Origin: Robertkochia marina
GTDB lineage: Bacteria > Bacteroidota > Bacteroidia > Flavobacteriales > Flavobacteriaceae
Direction of reading: 5' to 3'
NCBI RefSeq assembly: GCF_004799345.1
Contig: NZ_SSMC01000001.1
Span: forward strand, 434,001-498,000
Length of the DNA: 64,000 nt
Shown: piece after piece, positions 9,978 through 18,772 of the stretch
How positions within the stretch are numbered: position 1 is the stretch's first letter
Layout: every line of letters begins with the position of its first letter
Position numbers and translations under genes: made by a program
Notes under the pieces: model-generated
The model's database searches: none
Told to the model about the DNA's origin: nothing
Seen by the model: the letters and a program-made list of their open reading frames with translations, nothing else

Positions 9978-10131
9978 GCCACCCCGGAAGTAAGGGCTCA
10001 GAATCCACCAGGGAGCTGAAACTCCGCGGCAGCTGATGCTGGATAATTCAACATAAAAAACCCCTTACGTTCCCGGGGCGGTCTGAGACAGAACTTCTAT
10101 CTGCGGGGCACACCCTGAAGAGCGTAAGAGG
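9978..10131. ncRNA. Candidate structured RNA or large imperfect inverted repeat
   Basis: The 383-bp gap upstream of leuS holds a GC-rich stretch unlike its AT-rich surroundings. Arms at 9980-9996 (CACCCCGGAAGTAAGGG) and 10061-10080 (CCCCTTACGTTCCCGGGGCG) pair imperfectly. Inside them, GAATCCA and TGGATAATTC can pair around an AGCTG/CAGCT stem. On the minus strand a second set of stems ends in a T run (see the terminator entry). I do not recognise a known family. It could be a regulatory 3' UTR, an independent RNA or a dispersed repeat. Confidence 0.35.
10055..10131 (-). terminator. Extended hairpin with T tract after the GMC oxidoreductase operon
   Basis: On the minus strand a 9-bp closing stem (CCTCTTACG / CGTAAGGGG) encloses a 5-bp stem (GGGTG / CGCCC) and an apical hairpin (AGATAG / CTGTCT). 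TTTTTT follows the closing stem at once. It begins 27 bp after the stop of the small-subunit gene, so it probably ends that operon. The enclosed structure is larger than a plain terminator needs. Confidence 0.5.
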
Positions 10132-10157
10132 TAATGGTGCAAAATTTATTAATAAAA

Positions 10158-10796
10158 CTATAGCGACCAGGCCTTACCGCCGGTGAGTTCTTCCAAAGAA
10201 CCGCACCCGGTATAGCCACCCGGAACAGGCAAGTAAGGTAACACCTGCTCACCTACCATTTCGCTATTTTTGTATGCAAAAACTGCCATTTCCCGGATCT
10301 TTGCCAGGGAAGAAAAACTAATGGCAGCAGGATCACCCACTACAGGCTCACCATTTTTAATAGCTTCCGAATAGGAGTTTATAGCTGCATTATGCGTTTC
10401 TTCATTTTTTGCCGCCTCCCGTAAATGTTTTGTAAGATAGGCTTCGTACTCTTCAGAACTTATCTTTTCTATGTTGCCGTATTCACTTTTCAGATTGCCC
10501 ACCAGGCCATCTAAGGAAAAAATAAACAACTTCTGTTCATCGATGGTCATAGCACTACCCACAAACTTATCAATGAACTCCGGCACATTCACCTCTGAGG
10601 CCGAAGGGGTATCCGATTTCGGAAGGATCACATCAACAACCCCTCTTAACACCGCTCCTTGTTCAGGGGTAAGTGTTTGAGGAACCCATGTATTCTGATC
10701 GGTGGTACAACTTTGCAGTATACTTAACAACCCCGGGGACGCCGCCATAAAACCGGCCGACAACCCAATATTTCTTAATGCTTTTCTTCTATCCAT
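10158..10796 (-). CDS. Gluconate 2-dehydrogenase subunit 3 family protein (small subunit of a GMC sugar dehydrogenase)
   Basis: The 212-residue protein begins with a twin-arginine-like signal (DRRKALRNIGLSAGFMAASP) and then SCTT, so it is exported, perhaps as a lipoprotein. The TLTPEQGAVLRGVVDVILP segment (about residues 41-59) is the hallmark of gluconate 2-dehydrogenase subunit 3. Such small subunits accompany a flavin GMC subunit and usually carry the export signal for both. The GMC gene lies 10 bp upstream in the same operon. The nearby DUF1080 genes point to glucoside 3-dehydrogenase rather than gluconate dehydrogenase. Confidence 0.88.
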   Translation of the reverse strand: MDRRKALRNIGLSAGFMAASPGLLSILQSCTTDQNTWVPQTLTPEQGAVLRGVVDVILPKSDTPSASEVNVPEFIDKFVGSAMTIDEQKLFIFSLDGLVGNLKSEYGNIEKISSEEYEAYLTKHLREAAKNEETHNAAINSYSEAIKNGEPVVGDPAAISFSSLAKIREMAVFAYKNSEMVGEQVLPYLPVPGGYTGCGSLEELTGGKAWSL

Positions 10797-10806
10797 GAGT
10801 ACATTT

Positions 10807-12525
10807 TTAGAGGTTCATCTTTTTCAATTCTTCCACGGCATGGTTGGCCGCTCTTGCGGTAAATGCCATATAGCTCAAGGAAGGATTCTGGCAGGCCGAC
10901 GAGGTCATAAACGACCCATCTGTCACATAAACATTAGGCACTGCGTGCAATTGATTGTGCTTATTCAAGACAGAGGTTTTCGGATCTCTACCCATTCTTG
11001 CCGTACCCATTTCATGGATACCAAGTCCCATACCTCCAATATCGTCGTAAGTATGAACATCCCGGAATCCGGCAGCCTCAAGCATTTCGGCAGCCTGGTT
11101 CTTCATATCCTCTCTCATTGCCAGTTCATTGGCCCCAAAATCGGCATCGAAGGTTACTGTTGGCAGTCCCCACGCATCCTTTTTCTCATAATCAAGATAC
11201 ATGCGATTATTGTGATCCGGAAGAGTTTCACCAAATCCTGTAAGCCCCATACTCCATGGACCGGGTTTTAGGATCTCATCTTTAAACTCTTTACCGAAGG
11301 CGAGTTCTTTTACATTTTCCGTCCAGTTTGATCCACGGCTTCCTCCACCCTGGTAACCATACCCTCTGATAAAGTCTTTACTATCGGTATCACCTCCCAT
11401 GTTTCTGAAACGAGGAATATAAATCCCGTTTGCTCTTCGGCCTCGGTAGTACATATCTTCGAATCCGTCATAGGTTCCGGAAGCTCCTACCCTGAAGTGG
11501 TGATCCATCAGGTTATGACCCAATTCTCCACTGTCGTTCCCCATACCATTTGGAAAGCGATCAGATTTTGATTGCATCAGGATCGAGGTAGAAGCAATAG
11601 CCGAAGCACATAGGAAGATCACTTTTGCTTTAAACTCAAAGGTCTCCTTGGTTTCCGCATCGATCACGCGAACCCCGGTAGCTCTTTTTGTTTCCTCGTC
11701 ATAAAGAACCTCATGCACAATAGAATTAGGACGCAAGGTCATATTACCCGTAGCTTCTGCAACCGGCAGGGTTGAAGAGTTACTGCTGAAATAAGCCCCA
11801 AAAGGACAACCTCTGGCGCAGCGGTTTCTGTACTGACAATTACTCCTTCCCGCTCCGGGTTTCGTTCCTTCAGTGATATGGGCCGTACGACCTATGGTTA
11901 ACACCCTGTCTTTAAATTTCTCTTCGAGCGTTGACTGCACATGCTTTTCCACACAGTTCAGCTCCATCGGAGGCAGAAAATTACCATCAGGCAACTGTGG
12001 CAATCCCAGGTTGGTGCCACTTACTCCTATAAAGTTTTCTACATAGTCATACCAGGGCTTTAACTCGGCGTAGCGCACCGGCCAGTCTACGGCGATACCG
12101 TCCTTGGCATTGGCTTCAAAATCAACATCTCCCATCCGATAACTTTGCCGACCCCACATCAGGGAACGCCCTCCAACATGATACCCCCTCATCCAGTCAA
12201 ATCGACGGTCTTCATTGTAAGGGTGTTTAATATCATCTACAAAGAAATGCTCGGTAGCCATATTGGTGGTATACCCGGTTCGCATTTGCTTGAATTTCCT
12301 TTCTCTCACTTCTTTCGTAGGTCGCCCTGCATTCGGCAGATCCCAGGGATCCAGGTTTGCCGTAGGGTAATCTTCGATATGTTTCACCATTCGGCCCCGT
12401 TCAAGCACCAGGGTCTTAAGTCCTTTCTCGCAGAGTTCTTTCGCAGCCCAACCTCCTGAAATTCCGGTTCCAACAACTATTGCATCGTAAGATTCCTGAG
12501 GTTTATTGTAATAAAATATGCTCAT
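10807..12525 (-). CDS. GMC-family FAD oxidoreductase, probable glucoside 3-dehydrogenase large subunit
   Basis: The 572-residue protein has an N-terminal FAD motif (IVVGTGISGGWAAKEL, residues 16-31), a Cys-rich NCQYRNRCARGCPFGAYF segment, and a C-terminal GMC active-site region (GIHEMGTARMG, later CQNPSLS). GMC enzymes oxidise alcohols or sugars with FAD. No signal peptide is present, so the partner with the Tat-like signal probably carries it out of the cytosol. Homologues paired with subunit 3 oxidise C3 of glucosides. The surrounding TIM-barrel, Gfo/Idh and DUF1080 genes support that role here, but the substrate is inferred. Confidence 0.88.
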   Translation of the reverse strand: MSIFYYNKPQESYDAIVVGTGISGGWAAKELCEKGLKTLVLERGRMVKHIEDYPTANLDPWDLPNAGRPTKEVRERKFKQMRTGYTTNMATEHFFVDDIKHPYNEDRRFDWMRGYHVGGRSLMWGRQSYRMGDVDFEANAKDGIAVDWPVRYAELKPWYDYVENFIGVSGTNLGLPQLPDGNFLPPMELNCVEKHVQSTLEEKFKDRVLTIGRTAHITEGTKPGAGRSNCQYRNRCARGCPFGAYFSSNSSTLPVAEATGNMTLRPNSIVHEVLYDEETKRATGVRVIDAETKETFEFKAKVIFLCASAIASTSILMQSKSDRFPNGMGNDSGELGHNLMDHHFRVGASGTYDGFEDMYYRGRRANGIYIPRFRNMGGDTDSKDFIRGYGYQGGGSRGSNWTENVKELAFGKEFKDEILKPGPWSMGLTGFGETLPDHNNRMYLDYEKKDAWGLPTVTFDADFGANELAMREDMKNQAAEMLEAAGFRDVHTYDDIGGMGLGIHEMGTARMGRDPKTSVLNKHNQLHAVPNVYVTDGSFMTSSACQNPSLSYMAFTARAANHAVEELKKMNL

Positions 12526-12665
12526 CTATATTTTCCCGTTTGAATCGTAATTCTTCAAATATAGAAATTAATTTTCTACATTAGGGGGTCATAAATACTG
12601 ACAATATTTCATTCAAACCATATTAAAATTATTAAATACACAAAAACACGCACACGACCCATCTC

Positions 12666-13667
12666 ATGAACAGAAGACATTTTGTAAAGAACAGCAGTAA
12701 GGCCAGCCTGGCACTTGCTTTATTAGGAATAGCCTCCTGTAAAGAAAATAATAAAGAAGCTAAATCAGCTGAGTCGAAAATAATGACTGACAATGCCACA
12801 CCCCTGTTCAAATACTCCCTGGCCCAGTGGTCTATACATAAAATGATCCAGAACGAACAGCTGGACCCGTTTGAATTTGCAGCCAAGGCTAAATCATGGG
12901 GATTCGAAGGCCTCGAATATGTTTCTCAACTCTATACAGACTACCTGTCAACCTATGACAGTGAACTTGCCGGCATCGAAGCTATGGTTAAACGTTCTAA
13001 TGAGGAAAGCCAAAAGCACGGCCTTGAAAACCTCATTCTTATGGTCGATATCGTTAATGGGCCGGCATCACTTTGCGATGCTGATCAAAAAGTAAGACAG
13101 TCGGCGGTAGAAAACCACCATAAATGGATCGATGCAGCAGCAGGAATGGGCTGTCATTCAACAAGGATCAACCTTTTTGGCTCCAGAGAGCGGGAGCCCT
13201 GGAAAGAATATGCCATTGAATCACTATCCTCTTTATGTGAATATGCAAAAACACAAGAGGTAAATGTTATTGTGGAAAACCACGGATGGCTTTCTTCAGA
13301 TGCTGCCTTGCTGGCCGAGGTAATGACCCAGGTTAATATGGATAATTGCGGTACCCTGCCTGATTTCGGAAATTTCTGTATAGAACGAGACGGCGAAGGC
13401 AACTGGGGCGGAGCTTGCACCAAAGAATACGACCGCTATCAGGGAATCAAAGAATTGATGCCCTTCGCTAAGGGCGTAAGTGCAAAAGCTTATGCTTTTA
13501 ATGAGCGTGGAGAAGAAACCACCATTGACTATGCAAAAATGTTACGAATCGTAAAAGAATCCGGATATACAGGCTTTATTGGTGTAGAATACGAAGGTGA
13601 TATTAGCGAAGAAGCCGGTATACTTGCCACCAAAAACCTGATCGAGAATACCGTTAAAACCCTGTGA
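12666..13667 (+). CDS. Exported TIM-barrel sugar isomerase/epimerase-like protein
   Basis: The 333-residue protein starts with a twin-arginine-like signal (NRRHFVKNSSKASLALALLG) ending in a lipobox (IASC), which suggests an envelope lipoprotein. The rest is an AP-endonuclease-2-type TIM barrel (sugar phosphate isomerase/epimerase family). Likely metal ligands sit in VENHGW, PDFGNF and IGVEYEGD. In related loci such proteins act on 3-keto-glycosides. It is divergent from the GMC operon, with 140 bp between starts, and leads a six-gene plus-strand operon. The exact reaction cannot be read from the sequence. Confidence 0.8.
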   Translation: MNRRHFVKNSSKASLALALLGIASCKENNKEAKSAESKIMTDNATPLFKYSLAQWSIHKMIQNEQLDPFEFAAKAKSWGFEGLEYVSQLYTDYLSTYDSELAGIEAMVKRSNEESQKHGLENLILMVDIVNGPASLCDADQKVRQSAVENHHKWIDAAAGMGCHSTRINLFGSREREPWKEYAIESLSSLCEYAKTQEVNVIVENHGWLSSDAALLAEVMTQVNMDNCGTLPDFGNFCIERDGEGNWGGACTKEYDRYQGIKELMPFAKGVSAKAYAFNERGEETTIDYAKMLRIVKESGYTGFIGVEYEGDISEEAGILATKNLIENTVKTL

Positions 13668-13702
13668 AATCCCTTACTCACCCATCTAACACTACTATTA
13701 TT

Positions 13703-14929
13703 ATGACTAAAAAGATACAATTTCAACTTTCCCTGATGATGTTTCTCGAATTCTTCATCTGGGGAGGATGGTTTGTCACCATGGGCATTTACCTGCCAAA
13801 CAGCTTAAGTACGACCGGAGCCGAAACTGCCCTGGCCTATTCTACCCAATCCTGGGGCGCTATCATTGCCCCTTTTATAATCGGGATGATCGCCGACCGC
13901 TATTTTAATGCTGAGCGAATTCTTGGATTTCTGCATCTGGTGGGCGCTGTTCTTATGTATCAAATGGCACAAAGCACCGATTTTTCCCAGTTCTACCCCT
14001 ATGTTCTGGGTTATATGATCTTATACATGCCTACCCTGGCTCTGGTGAACTCAGTTTCTTTTAATCAAATGACCGATCCGGCCAAACAATTCTCTTTTGT
14101 AAGGGTGTTCGGTACCATAGGATGGATCGTTGCAGGACTTCTGATCAGTTTTCTGCAATGGGATACTGAAGAAGGAATTGCTTCCGGTTTATTGCGAAAC
14201 ACCTTCCTGATGACCTCGGGAGCCTCTTTACTACTGGGACTCTTTAGTTTTACCCTGCCAAAAACTCCGCCTAAGGTTGATAAAAGTGAAAAGGTTCGCA
14301 TCTCAGATGTACTTGGACTGGAAGCTCTTAAATTATTGAAAGACAGAAACTTTTTCATCTTTTTTACAGCCTCCGTGCTTATTTGTATTCCCCTGGCATT
14401 TTACTACCAACATGCCGGCCAATTCCTCGGAGAGATAGGTATAGCGAATCCGGCTGCTAAAATGACCATAGGACAGGTTTCTGAAGTGTTATTTATGCTG
14501 CTCTTACCTGTTTTCTTTAAAAAATTCGGATTTAAAAGAACAATTCTGTTTGGCATGCTAGCCTGGACCGTTCGATACCTTCTTTTTGCCTACGGTAATG
14601 CCGGTGAACTTGCATTTATGCTCCTCATCGGAATAGCCCTTCATGGAATCTGTTATGACTTTTTCTTTGTATCAGGCCAGATCTATACAGATTCAAAAGC
14701 CGGGGCTAAATACAAAAGTGCTGCCCAGGGACTTATTACCCTGGCTACCTACGGTGTGGGAATGCTCATTGGGTTCTGGGTAGCAGGAATGATCACAGAT
14801 GAATTCGCAAGACCTGACAACACCCACGTTTGGGAGACCATCTGGATATATCCGGCAGGATTTGCCTTTTTAGTCCTGTTATTATTTGCTATTTTATTCA
14901 AGAACGAAGAGGTAGAATATAAAGAATAA
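13703..14929 (+). CDS. MFS permease of the nucleoside:H+ symporter type
   Basis: This is a 408-residue, twelve-helix transporter. The FLEFFIWGGWFVTMGIYL start and the VSFNQMTDPAKQFSFVRVFG segment are typical of the Nuc_H_symport group. The frame opens at a GTG at 13664, overlapping the previous gene. The ATG at 13703 is preferred because it gives the usual MTKKIQFQLSLMMFLEFF beginning. In this operon the cargo is more likely a sugar or keto-sugar than a nucleoside, which is inference from neighbours. The gap to the next gene is 3 bp. Confidence 0.85.
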   Translation: MTKKIQFQLSLMMFLEFFIWGGWFVTMGIYLPNSLSTTGAETALAYSTQSWGAIIAPFIIGMIADRYFNAERILGFLHLVGAVLMYQMAQSTDFSQFYPYVLGYMILYMPTLALVNSVSFNQMTDPAKQFSFVRVFGTIGWIVAGLLISFLQWDTEEGIASGLLRNTFLMTSGASLLLGLFSFTLPKTPPKVDKSEKVRISDVLGLEALKLLKDRNFFIFFTASVLICIPLAFYYQHAGQFLGEIGIANPAAKMTIGQVSEVLFMLLLPVFFKKFGFKRTILFGMLAWTVRYLLFAYGNAGELAFMLLIGIALHGICYDFFFVSGQIYTDSKAGAKYKSAAQGLITLATYGVGMLIGFWVAGMITDEFARPDNTHVWETIWIYPAGFAFLVLLLFAILFKNEEVEYKE

Positions 14930-14932
14930 GCT

Positions 14933-16075
14933 ATGAGAAAATTAAGAATGGGAATGATCGGCGGGGGCATCGGCTCCTTTATAGGTGATGTTCACCGAAA
15001 AGCATCTTCTATTGACGGGATGATCGACCTGGTTTGCGGCGCTTTCAGCAGCAATGACGAACGTTCGAAAAAATCAGGAAAAGCCTTGTTTTTACCGGAA
15101 GAACGTTGTTACGGAAGTTTCCAGGAGATGATAGAAAAAGAAAAACAACTTCCCGAGGGAGAACGGATGGACTTTGTGGCCATCGTAACCCCCAACCACA
15201 TGCATTTTGAACCTGCTAAAATGGCCCTCGAAAATGGATTTCATGTGGTATGCGACAAACCTATGACCCTTACTGTAGAAGAGTCTGAAACCCTTGTTAA
15301 CCTTGTTAAAAAAACCGGACTTCTCTTTGCCCTGACGCATAATTACACAGGCTACCCCATGGTAAAACAGGCCCGAGACATGATCGCTAACGGAGATCTG
15401 GGAACCATCAGAAAGGTACAGGTACAATACTTACAGGGCTGGTTGGCTACAGAGGTAGAAAAAACAGACAACAAACAGGCCGCCTGGCGAACCGACCCCA
15501 GTAAATCGGGGGTTGGCGGAGCCCTTGGCGACATTGGCACTCATGCCGAAAACCTTCTTGAATTCATTACCGGGTTATCGATCAGCGAAATGGCTGCAGA
15601 CCTGGGAAGATTCGGTCAGGGAAGAACTCTTGATGACGATGGTAATATGTTAGTACGTCTTAGCAACGGCGCCAAAGGCACTATCTCTTTTTCACAGATC
15701 GCCACCGGAGAAGAAAACAACCTCGCGATCAGGATCTATGGAGAAAAAGGCAGCCTGGAATGGCATCAGGAAGAACCCAACAAACTGTATACCCGTTGGC
15801 TGGATGAACCATTTAAGGTATTCACCCCCGGGGGCAACAGCCTTTACGAAGCAGCCGCCTCCAGCTCTCGTATACCTTCAGGGCACCCGGAGGGATACCT
15901 GGAAGCCTTTGCAACGGTTTACCGCAACTTCGGTAAGGAACTCATGGCACGACTTGAAGGCAATACCGTGCCCGCACAGGACTATCCAAGAGTGGAAGAC
16001 GGCCTAAGGGGTGTAAAATTTATTCACGCGGCTGTTGAGAGTGATAAAAACAATGCAGCCTGGACCAAACTTTAA
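14933..16075 (+). CDS. Gfo/Idh/MocA family oxidoreductase (cytosolic)
   Basis: The 380-residue protein has the N-terminal Rossmann motif MGMIGGGIGSFIGDVH and the family motif CDKPMTLT (about residue 105), where the lysine is catalytic. The C-terminal domain contains GALGDIGTHAENLLEF, whose aspartate and histidine line the active site. These enzymes oxidise or reduce sugars and cyclitols with NAD(P). No signal peptide is present, so it acts in the cytosol after uptake. A likely job is reducing a 3-keto sugar back to the parent hexose, inferred from the operon. Confidence 0.9.
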   Translation: MRKLRMGMIGGGIGSFIGDVHRKASSIDGMIDLVCGAFSSNDERSKKSGKALFLPEERCYGSFQEMIEKEKQLPEGERMDFVAIVTPNHMHFEPAKMALENGFHVVCDKPMTLTVEESETLVNLVKKTGLLFALTHNYTGYPMVKQARDMIANGDLGTIRKVQVQYLQGWLATEVEKTDNKQAAWRTDPSKSGVGGALGDIGTHAENLLEFITGLSISEMAADLGRFGQGRTLDDDGNMLVRLSNGAKGTISFSQIATGEENNLAIRIYGEKGSLEWHQEEPNKLYTRWLDEPFKVFTPGGNSLYEAAASSSRIPSGHPEGYLEAFATVYRNFGKELMARLEGNTVPAQDYPRVEDGLRGVKFIHAAVESDKNNAAWTKL

Positions 16076-16086
16076 GAAAAGATCAT

Positions 16087-17142
16087 ATGAAAACGATTAA
16101 AGGACCGGCCATATTCCTGGCGCAATTTGTAGACAGCAAAGCCCCGTTCAACTCCCTGGATGGGATGTGTAAATGGGCTGCTGACCTCGGTTATAAGGGG
16201 ATACAAATACCCACCTGGGAAAAGTTTCTTATTGACCTGGATAAGGCCGCAGAAAGCAAAACCTATTGCGACGAACTCAAAGGAAAGATCAACAGCTACG
16301 GACTTGAGATCACAGAACTCTCTACCCATTTACAGGGACAGCTTGTGGCAGTGCATCCGGCCTATGATATTATGTTCGACAATTTCGCACCCGATCATTT
16401 AAAGAATAATCCCAAAGCCAGAACTGAATGGGCTGTTGAAACGGTTAAAAAAGCAGCCAGGGCCTCGAGAAACCTGGGCCTTGATGTTCATGCTACTTTT
16501 TCAGGAGCATTATTATGGCACACCTGGCACCCATGGCCGCAGCGACCACCCGGTTTGGTGGAGATGGGGTTTGAAGAACTTGCCAAGCGCTGGATGCCCA
16601 TCTTAAACACCTTTGATGAACAAGGTGTTGATGTGTGTTACGAGGTGCATCCGGGAGAGGATATTCATGACGGAGATACCTTTGAGCGGTTTCTGGAAGC
16701 TACCGGAAACCATAAAAGGGTTAATATCCTTTACGATCCATCTCATTTTGTACTTCAGCAACTAGATTATATAGAATACATTGATCACTACCACGAGTTC
16801 ATCAAATCATTCCATGTAAAAGATTCTGAATTCAACCCTACCGGTAAGAAAGGTGCCTTTGGCGGCTATAACAACTGGGGCGACAGAGCCGGAAGATATC
16901 GTTCTCCGGGAGATGGTCAAATTGATTTCAAGACTATATTTTCTAAACTCACCCAGTACGGATGTGATGTCTGGGCGGTTATGGAATGGGAGTGTTGCAT
17001 AAAGAGTCCGGAGCAAGGCGCCCGGGAAGGCGCCCCCTTTATTCAAAGCCATATTATAGAAGCTACCCAAAAGGCCTTCGACGATTTTGCCGGGGCCGAC
17101 ATCGACAAGGAACACCTCAAAAAAATTCTGAACTTAAAATGA
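16087..17142 (+). CDS. Cytosolic TIM-barrel sugar isomerase/epimerase family protein
   Basis: The 351-residue protein is a second AP-endonuclease-2-type barrel of the operon, but without signal peptide. Putative metal ligands are the glutamate in CYEVHPGE, aspartate and histidine in YDPSHFV, histidine in FHVKD and glutamate in VMEWEC, the usual Glu-Asp-His-Glu set. Such proteins isomerise, epimerise or cleave keto-sugars. Its 3' end overlaps the first DUF1080 gene by an ATGA, so the two are translationally coupled. Confidence 0.85.
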   Translation: MKTIKGPAIFLAQFVDSKAPFNSLDGMCKWAADLGYKGIQIPTWEKFLIDLDKAAESKTYCDELKGKINSYGLEITELSTHLQGQLVAVHPAYDIMFDNFAPDHLKNNPKARTEWAVETVKKAARASRNLGLDVHATFSGALLWHTWHPWPQRPPGLVEMGFEELAKRWMPILNTFDEQGVDVCYEVHPGEDIHDGDTFERFLEATGNHKRVNILYDPSHFVLQQLDYIEYIDHYHEFIKSFHVKDSEFNPTGKKGAFGGYNNWGDRAGRYRSPGDGQIDFKTIFSKLTQYGCDVWAVMEWECCIKSPEQGAREGAPFIQSHIIEATQKAFDDFAGADIDKEHLKKILNLK

Positions 17143-17894
17143 GAAAATTAGCCCTGACCTTCATGGCCTTAACCCTGCTTAATGCCTGCAAGGAAGAAAA
17201 AAAAGACACCAATCCTGAACTAACTGCCGCAGAGGAAGTCAACCCTCATAAGGAAAGTCAAATGAAGGAGGACTGGATCGTTCTCTTTGACGGAACATCT
17301 ACAGATGCCTGGCACGAATACGGAAAAGACAAGGACAGTTTTCCGGAAAGCTGGAAGATCGAAGACAACGCATTGACCTTTTACCCTGCAGAAGGGGAAA
17401 AGCATAATATAGTTACTGACCAGGAATTTGAATCTTTTGAACTCCATATTGAATGGAAGATCTCTGAAGGTGGCAACAGTGGCATCATGTGGGGGGTACA
17501 GGAAATGGAGCAGTACAACGAACCCTATTTTACGGGTCCTGAAATACAGGTACTTGACAACCTCAGGCATCCTGACGCCAAGATCAAAGGTAAAACCCAT
17601 CAGGCAGGAGCACTGTACGATATGGTAGAGCCCTCAGAAGATGTAACCTCCCCGGTTGGAGAATGGAATACTTTTGTGATCAGAATAGACCATAAGGCTA
17701 ACCAGGGTAGCGTAATACACAATGGGGTGCTCATAACAGAATTTCCCGTTCATGGGGAAGCCTGGAACACCATGGTGAAAGACTCTAAATTTGCAAACTG
17801 GAAAGACTTCGGCCAATTTCCAAAAGGAAAGATCGCCCTCCAGGATCACTCTGATAAGGTATCGTACCGAAATATTAAAATTAAAAAACTATAA
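17139..17894 (+). CDS. DUF1080 (3-keto-disaccharide hydrolase type) lipoprotein, copy 1
   Basis: The 251-residue protein has a lipoprotein signal (KLALTFMALTLLNAC) and one DUF1080 domain: LFDGTSTDAW, HIEWKISEGGNSGIMWG, a VIHNGVL strand and the closing ALQDHSDKVSYRNI. This is a concanavalin-like fold used by 3-keto-glycoside hydrolases. The frame is open further upstream inside the previous gene. The ATG at 17139 is chosen because it overlaps the preceding stop as ATGA and starts a proper signal peptide. It probably faces the periplasm or cell surface, with a close paralogue next door. Confidence 0.88.
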   Translation: MRKLALTFMALTLLNACKEEKKDTNPELTAAEEVNPHKESQMKEDWIVLFDGTSTDAWHEYGKDKDSFPESWKIEDNALTFYPAEGEKHNIVTDQEFESFELHIEWKISEGGNSGIMWGVQEMEQYNEPYFTGPEIQVLDNLRHPDAKIKGKTHQAGALYDMVEPSEDVTSPVGEWNTFVIRIDHKANQGSVIHNGVLITEFPVHGEAWNTMVKDSKFANWKDFGQFPKGKIALQDHSDKVSYRNIKIKKL

Positions 17895-17898
17895 CTTT

Positions 17899-18702
17899 TT
17901 GAAAGCACCAACAATCATAGCCTGTGCCCTTTTGCTGTTTTCGTGCAAACAGGAACAGGCGGCTTCGGAAACAGCAACCACCCCCGAAACGCAACAGACC
18001 ACAACAACTGAACAAGAACCTACAGAACCGGAAGCTACCGAAATTTGGGAGCCTGTTCCGGAAAAGGTAAGCCCAGGAAGTTATCCGGAACCCCCGGCTG
18101 ATGCCATTATTCTTTTTAACGGTGAGGATGTGGATGCCTGGGAAAGCGCTGACGACCCGGACACTCCTGTAGCATGGACCCTGAATCCCGACGGCAGCAT
18201 GACCGTTGCTGATGGATCAGGAAATATAAGAACCAAACAGGAATTTGGTGATATTCAATTGCACATTGAATGGAAAAATCCGGAAAGCCCAAGAGCGGAC
18301 GGACAAAACCGCGGGAACAGCGGGATCTTTTTACAGAGCTTATACGAGGTTCAGGTTTTAGACAGTTATGACAACCCCACCTATGTGAACGGGCAAGCCG
18401 GTGCTGTTTACAAACAACATCCTCCCCTTGTAAATGCCAGCAAACCATCGGGGCAATGGCAGGTATATGACATTATTTATCATGCGCCGGAGTGGGACGG
18501 AGAGGGCAACAAGGTGAGTTCTGCAACTGTAACCGTACTTCACAACGGAGTCTTGATACAAGACCATGTTACCATAGAAGGCACTACGGAGTATATAGGC
18601 TGGCCGAAAAACAACCCACACGGCAAAGCACCTCTTATGCTGCAGGATCACAATGACAACAGCGGGGTGAGTTACCGAAACATCTGGGTAAGGGAATTGT
18701 AA
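17899..18702 (+). CDS. DUF1080 (3-keto-disaccharide hydrolase type) lipoprotein, copy 2, TTG start
   Basis: The only sensible start is TTG at 17899, four bases after the previous stop. It gives a clean lipoprotein signal (KAPTIIACALLLFSC) and a 267-residue product. The next ATG upstream lies deep inside copy 1. After a Thr/Glu/Pro-rich linker (about residues 20-60) comes a DUF1080 domain with ILFNGEDVDAW, HIEWKNPE, GNSGIFLQSLYEVQVLD and LQDHNDNSGVSYRNI. It differs enough from copy 1 to suggest a different glycoside substrate. A bidirectional terminator follows. Confidence 0.85.
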   Translation: MKAPTIIACALLLFSCKQEQAASETATTPETQQTTTTEQEPTEPEATEIWEPVPEKVSPGSYPEPPADAIILFNGEDVDAWESADDPDTPVAWTLNPDGSMTVADGSGNIRTKQEFGDIQLHIEWKNPESPRADGQNRGNSGIFLQSLYEVQVLDSYDNPTYVNGQAGAVYKQHPPLVNASKPSGQWQVYDIIYHAPEWDGEGNKVSSATVTVLHNGVLIQDHVTIEGTTEYIGWPKNNPHGKAPLMLQDHNDNSGVSYRNIWVREL

Positions 18703-18716
18703 CATCCCCTTTTAAA

Positions 18717-18754
18717 ATAAAAAGATCGGCACCTTTCGGTGCCGATCTTTTTTT
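18717..18754. terminator. Bidirectional terminator between the keto-glycoside operon and pyk
   Basis: A 13-bp perfect stem (AAAGATCGGCACC / GGTGCCGATCTTT, loop TTTC) with A run before and T run after serves both converging genes. Confidence 0.85.
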
Positions 18755-18772
18755 ATCCTTTATAAGAATTAT

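Noticed and set aside
10001-10052. Thiamine pyrophosphate riboswitch (CTGATGCTGGATAATTC resembles part of its core)
   Set aside because: The other conserved parts, CTGAGA and the ACCC/GAACCTGAT block in order, are missing, and no plus-strand gene follows.
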